Assembly: GCA_014523695.1 (NCBI GenBank)
Contig: JAATVS010000611.1
Location: forward strand, 1 to 6,869
Reading direction: 5' to 3'
Source of the DNA: Nitrososphaerales archaeon TH5895
GTDB taxonomy: Archaea; Thermoproteota; Nitrososphaeria; Nitrososphaerales; Nitrososphaeraceae
Length of the DNA stretch: 6,869 nucleotides
This document shows, piece after piece, positions 1 through 6,189 of this stretch (its first letter is position 1; the number at the start of each line of letters is the position of its first letter). The position numbers were made by a program, and so were the translations under genes. The notes under the pieces were generated by a model. That model was given only the letters and a program-made list of their open reading frames with translations, was not told where the DNA came from and made no database searches.

Positions 1-403
1 CATTCAGCATTCCAAATTCTTTTAAAGATTGAAATAACTTTAGAAATGATGGCAGAAAGTTTTTGATTTTGCCGTAGACAAAAGCTAATTCATGTAGATC
101 GGTTAGAGCCCAAAATTCCTCTTGCATTTCGTGGACCTCAGCTGCCGATAGATCCAATTCTATGGCTACGTCGATAGGTTTTTTCCCGTGTGAAAATAGC
201 CAGAATGCCTGTGTGTCTTTGGTCTTGCATTTCAAGTCTTTCATTTCAGCGCCGTTGTCTTGACCATCTATTTTCCGAATGATTGTGCCTATATCAGAAA
301 ACGACAAATGCGCAACAGACGCAATATTGCGTATAGTCTTACCTTCCTGATGAAGCTTAATTACTAACTGCTCTTTATCACGCCTGTTTAATATCACCTG
401 CAC
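1..403 (-). CDS. Double helix-turn-helix DNA-binding regulator, C-terminus cut by window edge
   Basis: The frame is open from the left edge to position 418 and gives 134 residues from a GTG at 403-401. A second in-frame GTG at 397-395 is equally possible, and no ATG exists. Two HTH-like segments are visible. One spans residues 11-45 (KEQLVIKLHQEGKTIRNIA, then a recognition-helix-like LSFSDIGTIIRKI). The other spans residues 64-98 and contains KKPIDVAIELDLSAAEVHE. A more hydrophobic helical part follows (KIKNFLPSFLKLFQSLKEFG) and runs off the window. I recognise this arrangement as a multi-copy family in Nitrososphaerales genomes, where members are annotated only as HTH or hypothetical proteins. 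A role in transcription or DNA binding is inferred; the target is unknown. The gene lies downstream of, and on the same strand as, the repeat-protein gene but is separated from it by a terminator. No convincing TATA box sits 27 bases before either GTG, so the start remains uncertain. Confidence 0.8.
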   Translation of the reverse strand, partial: MQVILNRRDKEQLVIKLHQEGKTIRNIASVAHLSFSDIGTIIRKIDGQDNGAEMKDLKCKTKDTQAFWLFSHGKKPIDVAIELDLSAAEVHEMQEEFWALTDLHELAFVYGKIKNFLPSFLKLFQSLKEFGMLN

Positions 404-440
404 ATGTTTTATTGGTAATCATTACTGATAGCTTTTTCTC

Positions 441-474
441 TGTTATCGGTTGTTACCTACTGTTACAGCTGTTA
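441..474. repeat. Four TGTTA direct repeats at 9-10 base spacing
   Basis: TGTTA begins at 441, 451, 461 and 470, each preceded by a pyrimidine, giving the loose consensus YTGTTAYM. Spacings of 10, 10 and 9 bases place the copies on about the same face of the helix. The array lies 38-71 bases upstream of the HTH gene start. It could be an operator array for that gene or another phased protein-binding site, but no function is shown. A further TGTTA occurs at 619 inside the repeat-gene terminator. Confidence 0.45.
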
Positions 475-490
475 TTTTGCATTATCGAAT

Positions 491-500
491 GGTTTAAAGT
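491..500 (-). promoter_or_regulatory. Possible TATA box for the HTH gene
   Basis: The minus strand reads ACTTTAAACC here, which resembles an archaeal TATA element. A start about 26 bases downstream would fall near 470, at the edge of the TGTTA array, with a leader of about 65 bases before the GTG at 403. The match is short and unsupported by other evidence. Confidence 0.25.
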
Positions 501-595
501 TAGACCACGGAACCGTAAAGAGTATGTTTACATATTGACACATTTATCTTCCTAACCGATTCTGCTCTAAAACAAGCTGAAAGCTATTGCTGTAA

Positions 596-635
596 TAAAA
601 AAGAGAAAAAAGATTAACTGTTACTATTTACAGTT
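596..635 (-). terminator. Terminator of the repeat-protein gene: hairpin over stop codon plus T tract
   Basis: On the minus strand, AACTGT (635-630) and ACAGTT (621-616) form a 6-base-pair stem with an 8-base loop that includes the TAG stop codon. Four bases later comes a T-rich run, TTTTTTCTCTTTTTT (611-597). T runs on the coding strand are the usual archaeal intrinsic termination signal. The hairpin is an extra whose role is unclear. Confidence 0.65.
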
Positions 636-2342
636 CCCAGTTCTTTTATCCCCCTCGTCTGCATTGAAATCTTCTATTGAATCGCTTCCACTACCACATT
701 TGAACTTGTCTGCGCCAGTACCACCAGTTAATGTATCGTCACCCTGACCCGCTTTTATCTTATCGTCTCCATCTTCCCCATTGTTGGTATCATCACCACT
801 ACCGCTAATGATTAAATCATTTCCTCCGCCGCCATTATTGATATCATTTCCATCCCCAGAGTTAATTACGTCATTTCCACCGACGCCAGTACCATCAAAA
901 TTGTCGCCGTAGTTAGTATCGTCCCCACTTCCACTATCTATGGTATCATCTCCACCATCACCAGCACCATTCAAGTTATCTCCAATATTTGTATCAGCCC
1001 CGTCTCCGCTATTTATTACATCATCTCCCCCATCACCATCACCACCAAAGTTATCTCCTCTATTGACGTCATTTCCATCTCCGCTATTTATTACATCATC
1101 TCCACCATCACCTGCACCACCAGCGTTATCTCCAGTATTGGAATCAGCCCCGTCTCCGCTATTTATTACATCATCTCCACCATCGCCTGCACCAATAAAG
1201 TTATCTCCAATATTTGTATCAACCCCGTCTCCGCTATTTATTACATCATCTCCCCCATCACCAGTACCAGCGAGGTTATCTCCAAAATTTCCATCATTTC
1301 CATCTCCGCTGTTTATTACATCATCTCCACCATCACCAGCACCACCCAAGGTATCTCCAATAATTGTATTCAGGTTATCTCCAATATTTGTATCAGCCCC
1401 ATCCCCGCTAGTTATTATATCATCTCCACCATCACCAGCAGCTTTAATTATAAAATCGCCATCACCATCAAAGTTATCTCCGACATTTTCATCATCTCCA
1501 TCTCCACTATCTATAACATCATCTCCACCATCACCATCACCCTCAATGTTATCTCCAGTATTGAAGTCATTTCCATCTCCGCTGTTTATTACATCATCTC
1601 CGCCATCACCATCACCATCCACGTTATCTCCAACGTTATCATCATTAACGGCACCACTATTTATGGTGTCATCTCCACCATCGCCTGCACCAATAAAGTT
1701 ATCTCCGACATTTTCATCAAATCCATCTCCGCTATCTATAACATCATCTCCACCATCACCGCTACCAAACTGGTTATCTCCAGTATTGTCATCAGCCCCG
1801 TCTCCGCTATTTATTACATCATCTCCGCCATCACCATCACCTACGTTATCTCCGATATTTACATCAAATCCATCTCCACTATCTATAACGTCATCTCCAC
1901 CATCACCGGTACCATCAGAATTATCCCCAACATTACCATCATCTCCATCTCCACTATCTATAACGTCATCTCCACCATCACCATCACCATCACGGTTATC
2001 CGCAACATTCACATCATCTCCATCTCCACTATCTATAACGTCATCTCCACCATCACCGCTGCCATCCTCATTATCCCCCGTATTGATATCATTTCCACCA
2101 TCGCTATCTATACTATCATCTCCTCCCTTACCCTCAATCTCATCATCGCCGCTAGTACCGGTTAAATCGTTATTACCATCATCTCCAGTAACATCAGCAG
2201 CATAAACTTGTCCTGGAAAGAGAGTTATTGTTGTCTGTAATACCGCACCAATCAGTAGCATAGATGCAATAAATATTGCCGATATCTTAACTTTAGAAAC
2301 TGTTTTTTTGTCAAGATCTGTTCCGTTTCTGATGATTTTCAA
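624..2342 (-). CDS. Secreted RTX-like calcium-binding repeat protein
   Basis: This is a 572-residue protein. The N-terminus has a basic stretch (KKTVSKVK, 12-19), a hydrophobic core (about 20-35) and a VYAA cleavage-like site near 46-49, so a secretory signal peptide is likely. Residues 71-504 are about 17 tandem units, most of 25 residues, with consensus GDGGDDVINSGDGNDxNxGD plus NxxGx. Each unit can be read as two RTX-type nonapeptides (GGxGxDxhx) and a third 7-residue turn. Residues 505-572 return to ordinary short RTX units (GGGNDLIIS, GQGDDTLTGGTGAD). They end in a module with two cysteines, C549 and C571, around DSIEDFNADEGD, a C-terminus I associate with thaumarchaeal proteins of this kind. 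Calcium-dependent folding into a beta-roll outside the cell is expected from the family; the biological role (surface layer, matrix, adhesion) is unknown. The start is TTG at 2342, supported by a TATA-like box 28 bases upstream. No secretion or protease genes are adjacent. Confidence 0.85.
   Translation of the reverse strand: MKIIRNGTDLDKKTVSKVKISAIFIASMLLIGAVLQTTITLFPGQVYAADVTGDDGNNDLTGTSGDDEIEGKGGDDSIDSDGGNDINTGDNEDGSGDGGDDVIDSGDGDDVNVADNRDGDGDGGDDVIDSGDGDDGNVGDNSDGTGDGGDDVIDSGDGFDVNIGDNVGDGDGGDDVINSGDGADDNTGDNQFGSGDGGDDVIDSGDGFDENVGDNFIGAGDGGDDTINSGAVNDDNVGDNVDGDGDGGDDVINSGDGNDFNTGDNIEGDGDGGDDVIDSGDGDDENVGDNFDGDGDFIIKAAGDGGDDIITSGDGADTNIGDNLNTIIGDTLGGAGDGGDDVINSGDGNDGNFGDNLAGTGDGGDDVINSGDGVDTNIGDNFIGAGDGGDDVINSGDGADSNTGDNAGGAGDGGDDVINSGDGNDVNRGDNFGGDGDGGDDVINSGDGADTNIGDNLNGAGDGGDDTIDSGSGDDTNYGDNFDGTGVGGNDVINSGDGNDINNGGGGNDLIISGSGDDTNNGEDGDDKIKAGQGDDTLTGGTGADKFKCGSGSDSIEDFNADEGDKRTGNCK
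831..2132 (-). repeat. Tandem 75-bp repeat array encoding 25-residue units (about 17 copies)
   Basis: Residues 71-504 of the repeat protein comprise unit 0 (71-95) to a shortened unit 16 (486-504). Most units are exactly 25 residues. Unit 3 has 24. Units 8 (270-302) and 9 (303-335) are expanded to 33 residues by extra segments containing GDFIIKAA and NTIIGDTL. Unit 6 has AVN in place of the conserved DG(N/D/A) after SG. Similar units such as 5 and 11 (both ending GDNFIGA) suggest duplication and exchange between copies. At DNA level the repeats show as recurrent tcatctccaccatca on the plus strand. Confidence 0.85.
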
Positions 2343-2363
2343 CGTTTGCTACTGCTCTATGTC

Positions 2364-2376
2364 GTATATTTATACA
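2364..2376 (-). promoter_or_regulatory. TATA box of the repeat-protein gene (leaderless start)
   Basis: The minus strand reads TATAAATA at 2374-2367, centred about 28 bases before the TTG at 2342. Archaeal TATA boxes are centred 26-27 bases before the transcription start, so transcription would begin at or a few bases before the start codon. This supports TTG at 2342 as the true start of a leaderless message. Confidence 0.6.
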
Positions 2377-2498
2377 TATCTAAGAATCGGCACATTATTT
2401 GGGAATTCTCCATAATTAGTTACATTAATCGTGACGACTAGTGTTTTGGTGTGTGCTGTAATCAGCTGAAATGATAATCAATTTTGTTAAATATCATT

Positions 2499-2736
2499 AT
2501 GTCAAGACATGGCCGTACTAAACTTGTTCCCCCAAAACCGGGGCCGGAAAAAAATCAAGCTCTCGAAACATTAGAAGAATCTAGTGTACCAGATCAAAAA
2601 GAAGAGCCGGTGCTAACTGAACTAGATAATGAAATTGAGTGTCCAAGATGTAACTGACATCATGGAGCTATGTTCAAGCTTTGATAAGTTAGCATACTCT
2701 TGTGAATGCTGTCATTTCTCGTTTGAATGTGTTTAG
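2499..2736 (+). pseudogene. Small C4 zinc-ribbon protein, frameshifted
   Basis: An ATG at 2499 opens 52 codons (MSRHGRTKLV..., ending EIECPRCN) that stop at TGA 2655-2657. The frame one base on continues from 2656 as DIMELCSSFDKLAYS, then CECCHFSFECV and TAG at 2734-2736. Joining the two by skipping the T at 2655 gives a 78-residue protein with C48-x2-C51-x16-C68-x2-C71. That is a complete zinc ribbon of a type common as tiny proteins in Nitrososphaerales, after a charged, Pro/Glu-rich N-terminal half. Each half alone has only half the metal site, so the break is probably a recent one-base insertion, a sequencing error, or less likely programmed frameshifting. It is the only plus-strand gene here, divergent from the repeat protein and convergent with the coiled-coil gene. 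No clear promoter was found. DNA or protein binding is the usual guess for such proteins; no specific function is known to me. Confidence 0.7.
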
Positions 2737-2774
2737 AGAGAAGACATACGATCCTATTGTAAGATTTTGTCCAA

Positions 2775-3311
2775 CTAAGATGTCCATCTTAACTTAGTAT
2801 TTGAACATTGAGCGCTGATTTCATCTTCAATATCTTGAATTTTGATTATCTGTTTTCGTAGACGTATTGATTGTTTGAAATCATTGTTAGCATTTGCGAC
2901 TTCTATTTTTTGTGTCTCTGCGCCATATTTCAGATCACACAGCCGCCCCAAAATACTCTCAAGCGAATCGAACTCATTTATTAGAATATCAGTTTCTCGC
3001 AAATTATTCGACTCTTTTAATTTCAATTTTAGCTCTTCCACTCTTTCTTGGAGTGTGTTTTCAAATTCTATCGTATCCATCATTTCTAATCGCTTATTGG
3101 GCGCTCCAAGCTGTTGTCGCTCGTCGTAATCCCGATTTAAGATAGACTGAATTATTCTTGTGGTCCATAAGAGAAACTCTATTTCATCATGCCGGTCAGC
3201 TATATACAGCGGATTCAATTTCACGTTAGTTGCTATCTCGACTTCCTCTCTGAGAGAGCCAATTTTTTCTTTGATAATCTTTTGAAGTTCAATTAGTTTG
3301 TGTTTGTGCAT
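2775..3311 (-). CDS. Hypothetical helical/coiled-coil protein
   Basis: This 178-residue protein matches no family I can name. It is rich in Glu, Lys, Leu and Ile and looks mostly alpha-helical. Residues 1-30 (ELQKIIKEKIGSLREEVEIA) and about 83-120 (ENTLQERVEELKLKLKESNN) have heptad-like spacing of hydrophobic residues that suggests coiled coils. A further charged helix spans about 135-168. There is no signal peptide, membrane segment or metal motif; it is probably cytosolic and may oligomerise or bind a partner. The ATG at 3311 is the first possible start after an in-frame TGA at 3317-3315, and a TATA-like box is centred 27 bases before it, so it is likely transcribed separately from the ATPase operon upstream. 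It follows the ATPase gene with a 79-base gap on the same strand, so a related role is possible but not shown. Confidence 0.75.
   Translation of the reverse strand: MHKHKLIELQKIIKEKIGSLREEVEIATNVKLNPLYIADRHDEIEFLLWTTRIIQSILNRDYDERQQLGAPNKRLEMMDTIEFENTLQERVEELKLKLKESNNLRETDILINEFDSLESILGRLCDLKYGAETQKIEVANANNDFKQSIRLRKQIIKIQDIEDEISAQCSNTKLRWTS
2776..2791. repeat. Inverted repeat over the stop codon of the coiled-coil gene
   Basis: TAAGATG (2776-2782) and CATCTTA (2785-2791) are perfect 7-base arms separated by TC. The repeat overlaps the TAG at 2777-2775 and lies between two convergent genes. It could form a hairpin at the 3' end of the message; no T tract follows, so it is not a standard archaeal terminator. 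Confidence 0.35.
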
Positions 3312-3333
3312 GAATCAATGGCTGTCAATTAGC

Positions 3334-3342
3334 GATATAATC
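3334..3342 (-). promoter_or_regulatory. TATA box of the coiled-coil gene (leaderless start)
   Basis: The minus strand reads GATTATATC, centred at 3338, 27 bases before the ATG at 3311. This is the spacing expected for a leaderless archaeal transcript. It lies in the 79-base gap after the ATPase stop codon. Confidence 0.55.
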
Positions 3343-3390
3343 AATAGATTACTGGAAGCCGAGGGAGAGTATCGTTGGTGATTTTCTGGA

Positions 3391-5511
3391 TTAAATCTGA
3401 GCTTCTAACAACTCCAGAATTTCCGATTTATGCATTTCTGGGTTCTTGTATTTAATATGGTGTTCGATCGACTCTAGATGGTAGCTTCGAATGTCTGGAT
3501 GCAGAGTGCAGTTGTATAACAAAGAATGATTGTCTAATCTAATTATTGATTTACATGGACTGTTTTCTAGTTCGTGTGGTGGAGGTGGATGACATGGCAG
3601 AAATGGTTCGTCATAGAAGAATTGGGCGATTGCCTCCACGGTTGGTTGGGATAGATGGGATAGTTGGGATAGATTGCGAGTATGTGTATATGTTGAGGTA
3701 CCTGTAACAGCTTTTCTCATTTGATTATTAGTATTAGTTAGAGACTGATCAGTTTCAGCGTTTTCTATATGTATGTCATCGTTATGTGATGACAAATGAC
3801 AGGTATCACTATCTGTCTGGCCGTCTAGACGTATCTTATCATCATTATTTTCATCTTCACTATTATCTATCCCATCTATCCCAACATCCCCATCCGTACG
3901 ATTGTCTTCAAGTTTTGCTGTTTCATTTGGATTACCATTTGAATCATTATTATTACCCAAGTTCTCAGAAGTCATCTTGATATTAGAAGATGTAGTACTA
4001 TGATTATCTTCGACAAACACATCCATTCCATATTTAGAATCATCCCCATCATCCCCATCTATCCCAATTGCTGAATCGATGGAAACTTCATAAGTCATTT
4101 TAAGTCGTTCCAATATTTCGCTGTTAAAGACGAGCTCGTTTGCATCTCCATGATGACCTGGTTTATCTGCTCCAAAATTCTCCCTTAGTATTTTTGTAAC
4201 TTTTTTCTGGCTAATGACTCCATATCGATCAGTAGAATATGAATGCGGTTGTGATGGAATGTCTCTACCATCTAACTCAGATTTTAATCTGTTCCATATA
4301 ATAGACGATTTTAATTGAAGAGATTTATTCTCTGTTATTAGTCTCCTAATGAGTCCATACAAATATGCATGGAGAGTATCCATCTGTCTGCCTCTACGTT
4401 CTAAAATATAATGGCTAATCGCAGACTTAATTTCTGGCCAAACAACTTCGCCATGATACATCCGTATTAATGAAATGAAAAGTTGTTTTTCTCGCCTTTT
4501 CAGATGGATTTTGGGTATGAGGATTGGTTTAAATCGGTGAATTATTCTATGGATAAATAACAAGTTCCGTGTATGCTCTAATCGATCTAATAATTGCTGA
4601 TATTCCTGCTCTCCTGCAGGACTAACTATTTCCGCAATATCATATTTCGGATTACCGTCATAGCAATTAATTGGTACAGTACGTTCATTGAAACCATTGG
4701 CTGTAACAGAGTCAGGTAATCGCTCGCCAGCAAAAGCCTTATGACAAAATGTGAAATACGCATTTTGAGCTCTTCCATTATGTGTATCAGTGCGTGCTAC
4801 CCTACCACCGGTGATATAACCAGTTTTGTAGATTTCCATTAGTCTATTATTTTCGTCGATACTATTAGCTTCATCTATACATAAAGTTCCGGTCGCTTCC
4901 TCTTGACTCCCTAGAAATTGATAAATGTTTGCGGGCGTCATATCAGTACTCATAAATGTTCTATAGCCCAGTAATTTTATTAGTGTTAGATTATTACTCT
5001 TACCTGAACCCGGCTTTCCGATAAAAAATAGGTAGTGCGTTAATCCAAGCCGATCTTGATTATATGTATATGTAATATCAGCTGATAATAGTGTGATATG
5101 ATTCTCATCTCCAACGATAAATAGTTTGCAATGGGATTTTACATTAGTATATAGATCACTTAATGACATATTTTGAGCTTTATTTCCAAAATCAAAAATC
5201 TCTTGTTCCGACGAGAATGAATATGGTTTAGATAGGTATGTCTCTTTTTTTAATGGTTTTAGATTTTTGCCTTCCATGTTTATGGAACTTTTTATAGATA
5301 TTGAACTACAATCTCTCTTGACAACGAGAAACATTGGCTGTCCTGCAATTAAAATAGCTTCTGCGAGAAAATCTACAGATGAATATCTTATAGCATAAGA
5401 GGTGCCAGATCCGCTATTATCATTATTGCTATTACTATTATTATCATTACTATCACTATCATTGTTATTGGTATTAGACTTAAGCCCGATAAGATCTTCA
5501 GGTTTTCGCAT
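3391..5511 (-). CDS. AAA+ ATPase, putative helicase of a mobile element
   Basis: This 706-residue protein has the following order. Residues 11-36 are an Asn/Ser/Asp low-complexity stretch. Residues 37-150 are a domain I do not recognise. The ATPase core spans about 155-285, with Walker A GKPGSGKS (165-172), Walker B TLCIDEAN (209-216, D213/E214), then FTFCHKAFAGERLPD (253-267) and an arginine-finger candidate R277 in FNERTVPI. Residues 395-475 look like a winged-helix region, 480-625 are an Asp/Asn/Ser-rich disordered linker, and 638-706 are a Cys/His-rich tail (C640, C653, C668, H671, H684/H685). The order Walker A, TPAxxY/F, IDEA, N-x(5)-I-x-K-T-G, AGxxLPDS, R-x-V-x-I parallels the DUF3631-type ATPases of plasmid and phage primase-helicases. 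That comparison is from memory. DNA unwinding or loading is inferred; no primase motifs are present. ATG 5511 lies 3 bases after the upstream stop, so translation is probably coupled. Confidence 0.75.
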   Translation of the reverse strand: MRKPEDLIGLKSNTNNNDSDSNDNNSNSNNDNSGSGTSYAIRYSSVDFLAEAILIAGQPMFLVVKRDCSSISIKSSINMEGKNLKPLKKETYLSKPYSFSSEQEIFDFGNKAQNMSLSDLYTNVKSHCKLFIVGDENHITLLSADITYTYNQDRLGLTHYLFFIGKPGSGKSNNLTLIKLLGYRTFMSTDMTPANIYQFLGSQEEATGTLCIDEANSIDENNRLMEIYKTGYITGGRVARTDTHNGRAQNAYFTFCHKAFAGERLPDSVTANGFNERTVPINCYDGNPKYDIAEIVSPAGEQEYQQLLDRLEHTRNLLFIHRIIHRFKPILIPKIHLKRREKQLFISLIRMYHGEVVWPEIKSAISHYILERRGRQMDTLHAYLYGLIRRLITENKSLQLKSSIIWNRLKSELDGRDIPSQPHSYSTDRYGVISQKKVTKILRENFGADKPGHHGDANELVFNSEILERLKMTYEVSIDSAIGIDGDDGDDSKYGMDVFVEDNHSTTSSNIKMTSENLGNNNDSNGNPNETAKLEDNRTDGDVGIDGIDNSEDENNDDKIRLDGQTDSDTCHLSSHNDDIHIENAETDQSLTNTNNQMRKAVTGTSTYTHTRNLSQLSHLSQPTVEAIAQFFYDEPFLPCHPPPPHELENSPCKSIIRLDNHSLLYNCTLHPDIRSYHLESIEHHIKYKNPEMHKSEILELLEAQI
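3645..3663. repeat. Word GTTGGGATAGATGGGATAG, inverted copy at 3867-3885 and partial third copy
   Basis: GTTGGGATAGATGGGATAG occurs on the plus strand here and on the minus strand at 3885-3867, a perfect 19-base inverted pair. A 14-base core, TTGGGATAGATGGG, occurs a third time on the minus strand at 4067-4054. The first copy belongs to a 9-base tandem (TTGGGATAG, ATGGGATAG, TTGGGATAG; 3646-3672). All lie in the part of the ATPase gene encoding the disordered linker, where they encode unrelated peptides: LSQLSHLSQ at the first site and GIDGID at the others. Confidence 0.7.
5404..5475 (-). repeat. Imperfect trinucleotide tract encoding an Asn/Ser/Asp run
   Basis: AAT, GAT and AGT codons repeat through residues 13-36 of the ATPase, producing a low-complexity N-terminus. 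The DNA is an imperfect three-base microsatellite, so length changes would keep the frame. It is probably a flexible extension, not a folded domain. Confidence 0.6.
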
Positions 5512-5514
5512 AAG

Positions 5515-6021
5515 CTAATCAACTATTTCCCATCGTAACCGGTTTCTGATACTAAGGTTGTACTGCCGCTCACTGGTTACACATTCAAACACCTTTCCAA
5601 TAGCATCACGCATTACGTCATCCAACGTTTTCTGATCGTCGGCAAGCTCTGCCAACTCTTGTTTAATTTTGTTATCTTCTATGTGGGAAAGATGTAGAAT
5701 GAAAACCGGACCTGGTACGTAGTATAAGATTTTCACATGGTCTTCGTATGTACTCTTTACAAGTCCAGTTTTTTCATCTAGATTTTTATGTCTTAATATA
5801 TTCAGAAATAATTCCTCAGTTAGTCTGTTTAAGGTAAGATCGTCTGTCTTTTCTATGATGTCATAACCAAAACATTTATGATGTTTGCCATCGTAATCCC
5901 ATGAAAATAGATTTCCATCATCATCGAGTTTGCTAGGGCTTAATGCAATTATCTTGTAACATTTGACACATCTGAAAAAACGATATCGGCCGACATCGTC
6001 GATACTAACATTATCATCCAT
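5515..6021 (-). CDS. Hypothetical protein with N-terminal zinc-finger-like motif
   Basis: This 168-residue protein has no family assignment I can make. The N-terminus holds FRCVKC (C18, C21) followed by HHKC (H47, H48, C50) about 25 residues later, which could bind one zinc ion. The rest (about 55-168) mixes charged helices, one beta-rich hydrophobic segment (VKILYYVPGPVFILHLSHI) and a helical C-terminus rich in Glu, Asp and Arg. There is no signal peptide or membrane segment. Its ATG follows the stop of the 52-residue gene by 9 bases, and its TAG is 3 bases before the ATPase ATG, so the three genes very probably form one transcript. By position it may be a DNA-binding or loading partner of the ATPase; that is inference only. 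No good Shine-Dalgarno sequence sits at normal spacing; the AGGAG upstream lies inside the previous gene, about 15 bases from the ATG. Confidence 0.75.
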   Translation of the reverse strand: MDDNVSIDDVGRYRFFRCVKCYKIIALSPSKLDDDGNLFSWDYDGKHHKCFGYDIIEKTDDLTLNRLTEELFLNILRHKNLDEKTGLVKSTYEDHVKILYYVPGPVFILHLSHIEDNKIKQELAELADDQKTLDDVMRDAIGKVFECVTSERQYNLSIRNRLRWEIVD

Positions 6022-6030
6022 AACTCTGTA

Positions 6031-6189
6031 TCACCACTCCTCTTTGCATTTACCGCAGAGATATACAGAAAATGTAGACAGGTCATCCACCTCCTCATCA
6101 AACATTTCAGTTGCTAGATTGGTACAACGGGGAATATCGCAGCATATAGATTTCGAAAAACGTGTACTACTATAAATACCTTCATTCAT
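6031..6189 (-). CDS. 52-residue zinc-binding protein
   Basis: ATG 6189-6187 opens 52 codons to TGA 6033-6031. The protein is acidic in the middle (FDEEVDDLS) and carries C16/C17, C22 (CCDIPRC), then C45 and C48 (LCGKC), followed directly by KEEW and the stop. The spacing C-x4-C-x22-C-x2-C fits a single four-cysteine zinc site. The cysteines and the 9-base gap to the next gene argue that it is real despite its small size. An in-frame TGA upstream (before any other start) fixes the ATG. Its start codon overlaps the stop of the decayed zinc-ribbon frame upstream (ATGA), the classic sign of translational coupling in an operon. No TATA box is seen in the expected place, so its promoter is probably further upstream, at 6435-6601. 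Likely role: a small DNA-, RNA- or protein-binding zinc finger serving the ATPase operon; not established. Confidence 0.7.
   Translation of the reverse strand: MNEGIYSSTRFSKSICCDIPRCTNLATEMFDEEVDDLSTFSVYLCGKCKEEW

Noticed and set aside
404..623. Possible tRNA or small RNA gene in the intergenic region
   Set aside because: I found no cloverleaf, no T-loop GGTTCRA-type motif and no CCA end; only the TGTTA repeats, a weak TATA box and the terminator can be supported.
831..2132. Regular repeats considered as a CRISPR array
   Set aside because: The 75-base period is in frame throughout a secreted protein gene, and the sequence between conserved blocks is itself similar from unit to unit, unlike unique spacers.
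940..2205. 421-codon open frame on the plus strand, rich in Ser and Pro
   Set aside because: It is the antisense of the repeat protein. The biased Gly/Asp/Asn codons leave no stops on the other strand; the Ser/Pro repeats follow from that, and there is no signal peptide or domain.
2842..3145. Two overlapping plus-strand open frames of 95 and 83 codons
   Set aside because: They lie wholly within the minus-strand coiled-coil gene, which has a well-placed TATA box and ordinary composition. Neither frame shows a recognisable motif.
3786..3980. Plus-strand open frame of 64 codons rich in Tyr and His
   Set aside because: It is the antisense of the low-complexity linker of the ATPase; the composition is a by-product of Asp/Asn codons.
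5963..6175. Plus-strand open frame of 70 codons
   Set aside because: It lies opposite the start of the 168-residue gene and the 52-residue zinc-binding gene, whose cysteine motifs and operon spacing are the better explanation.
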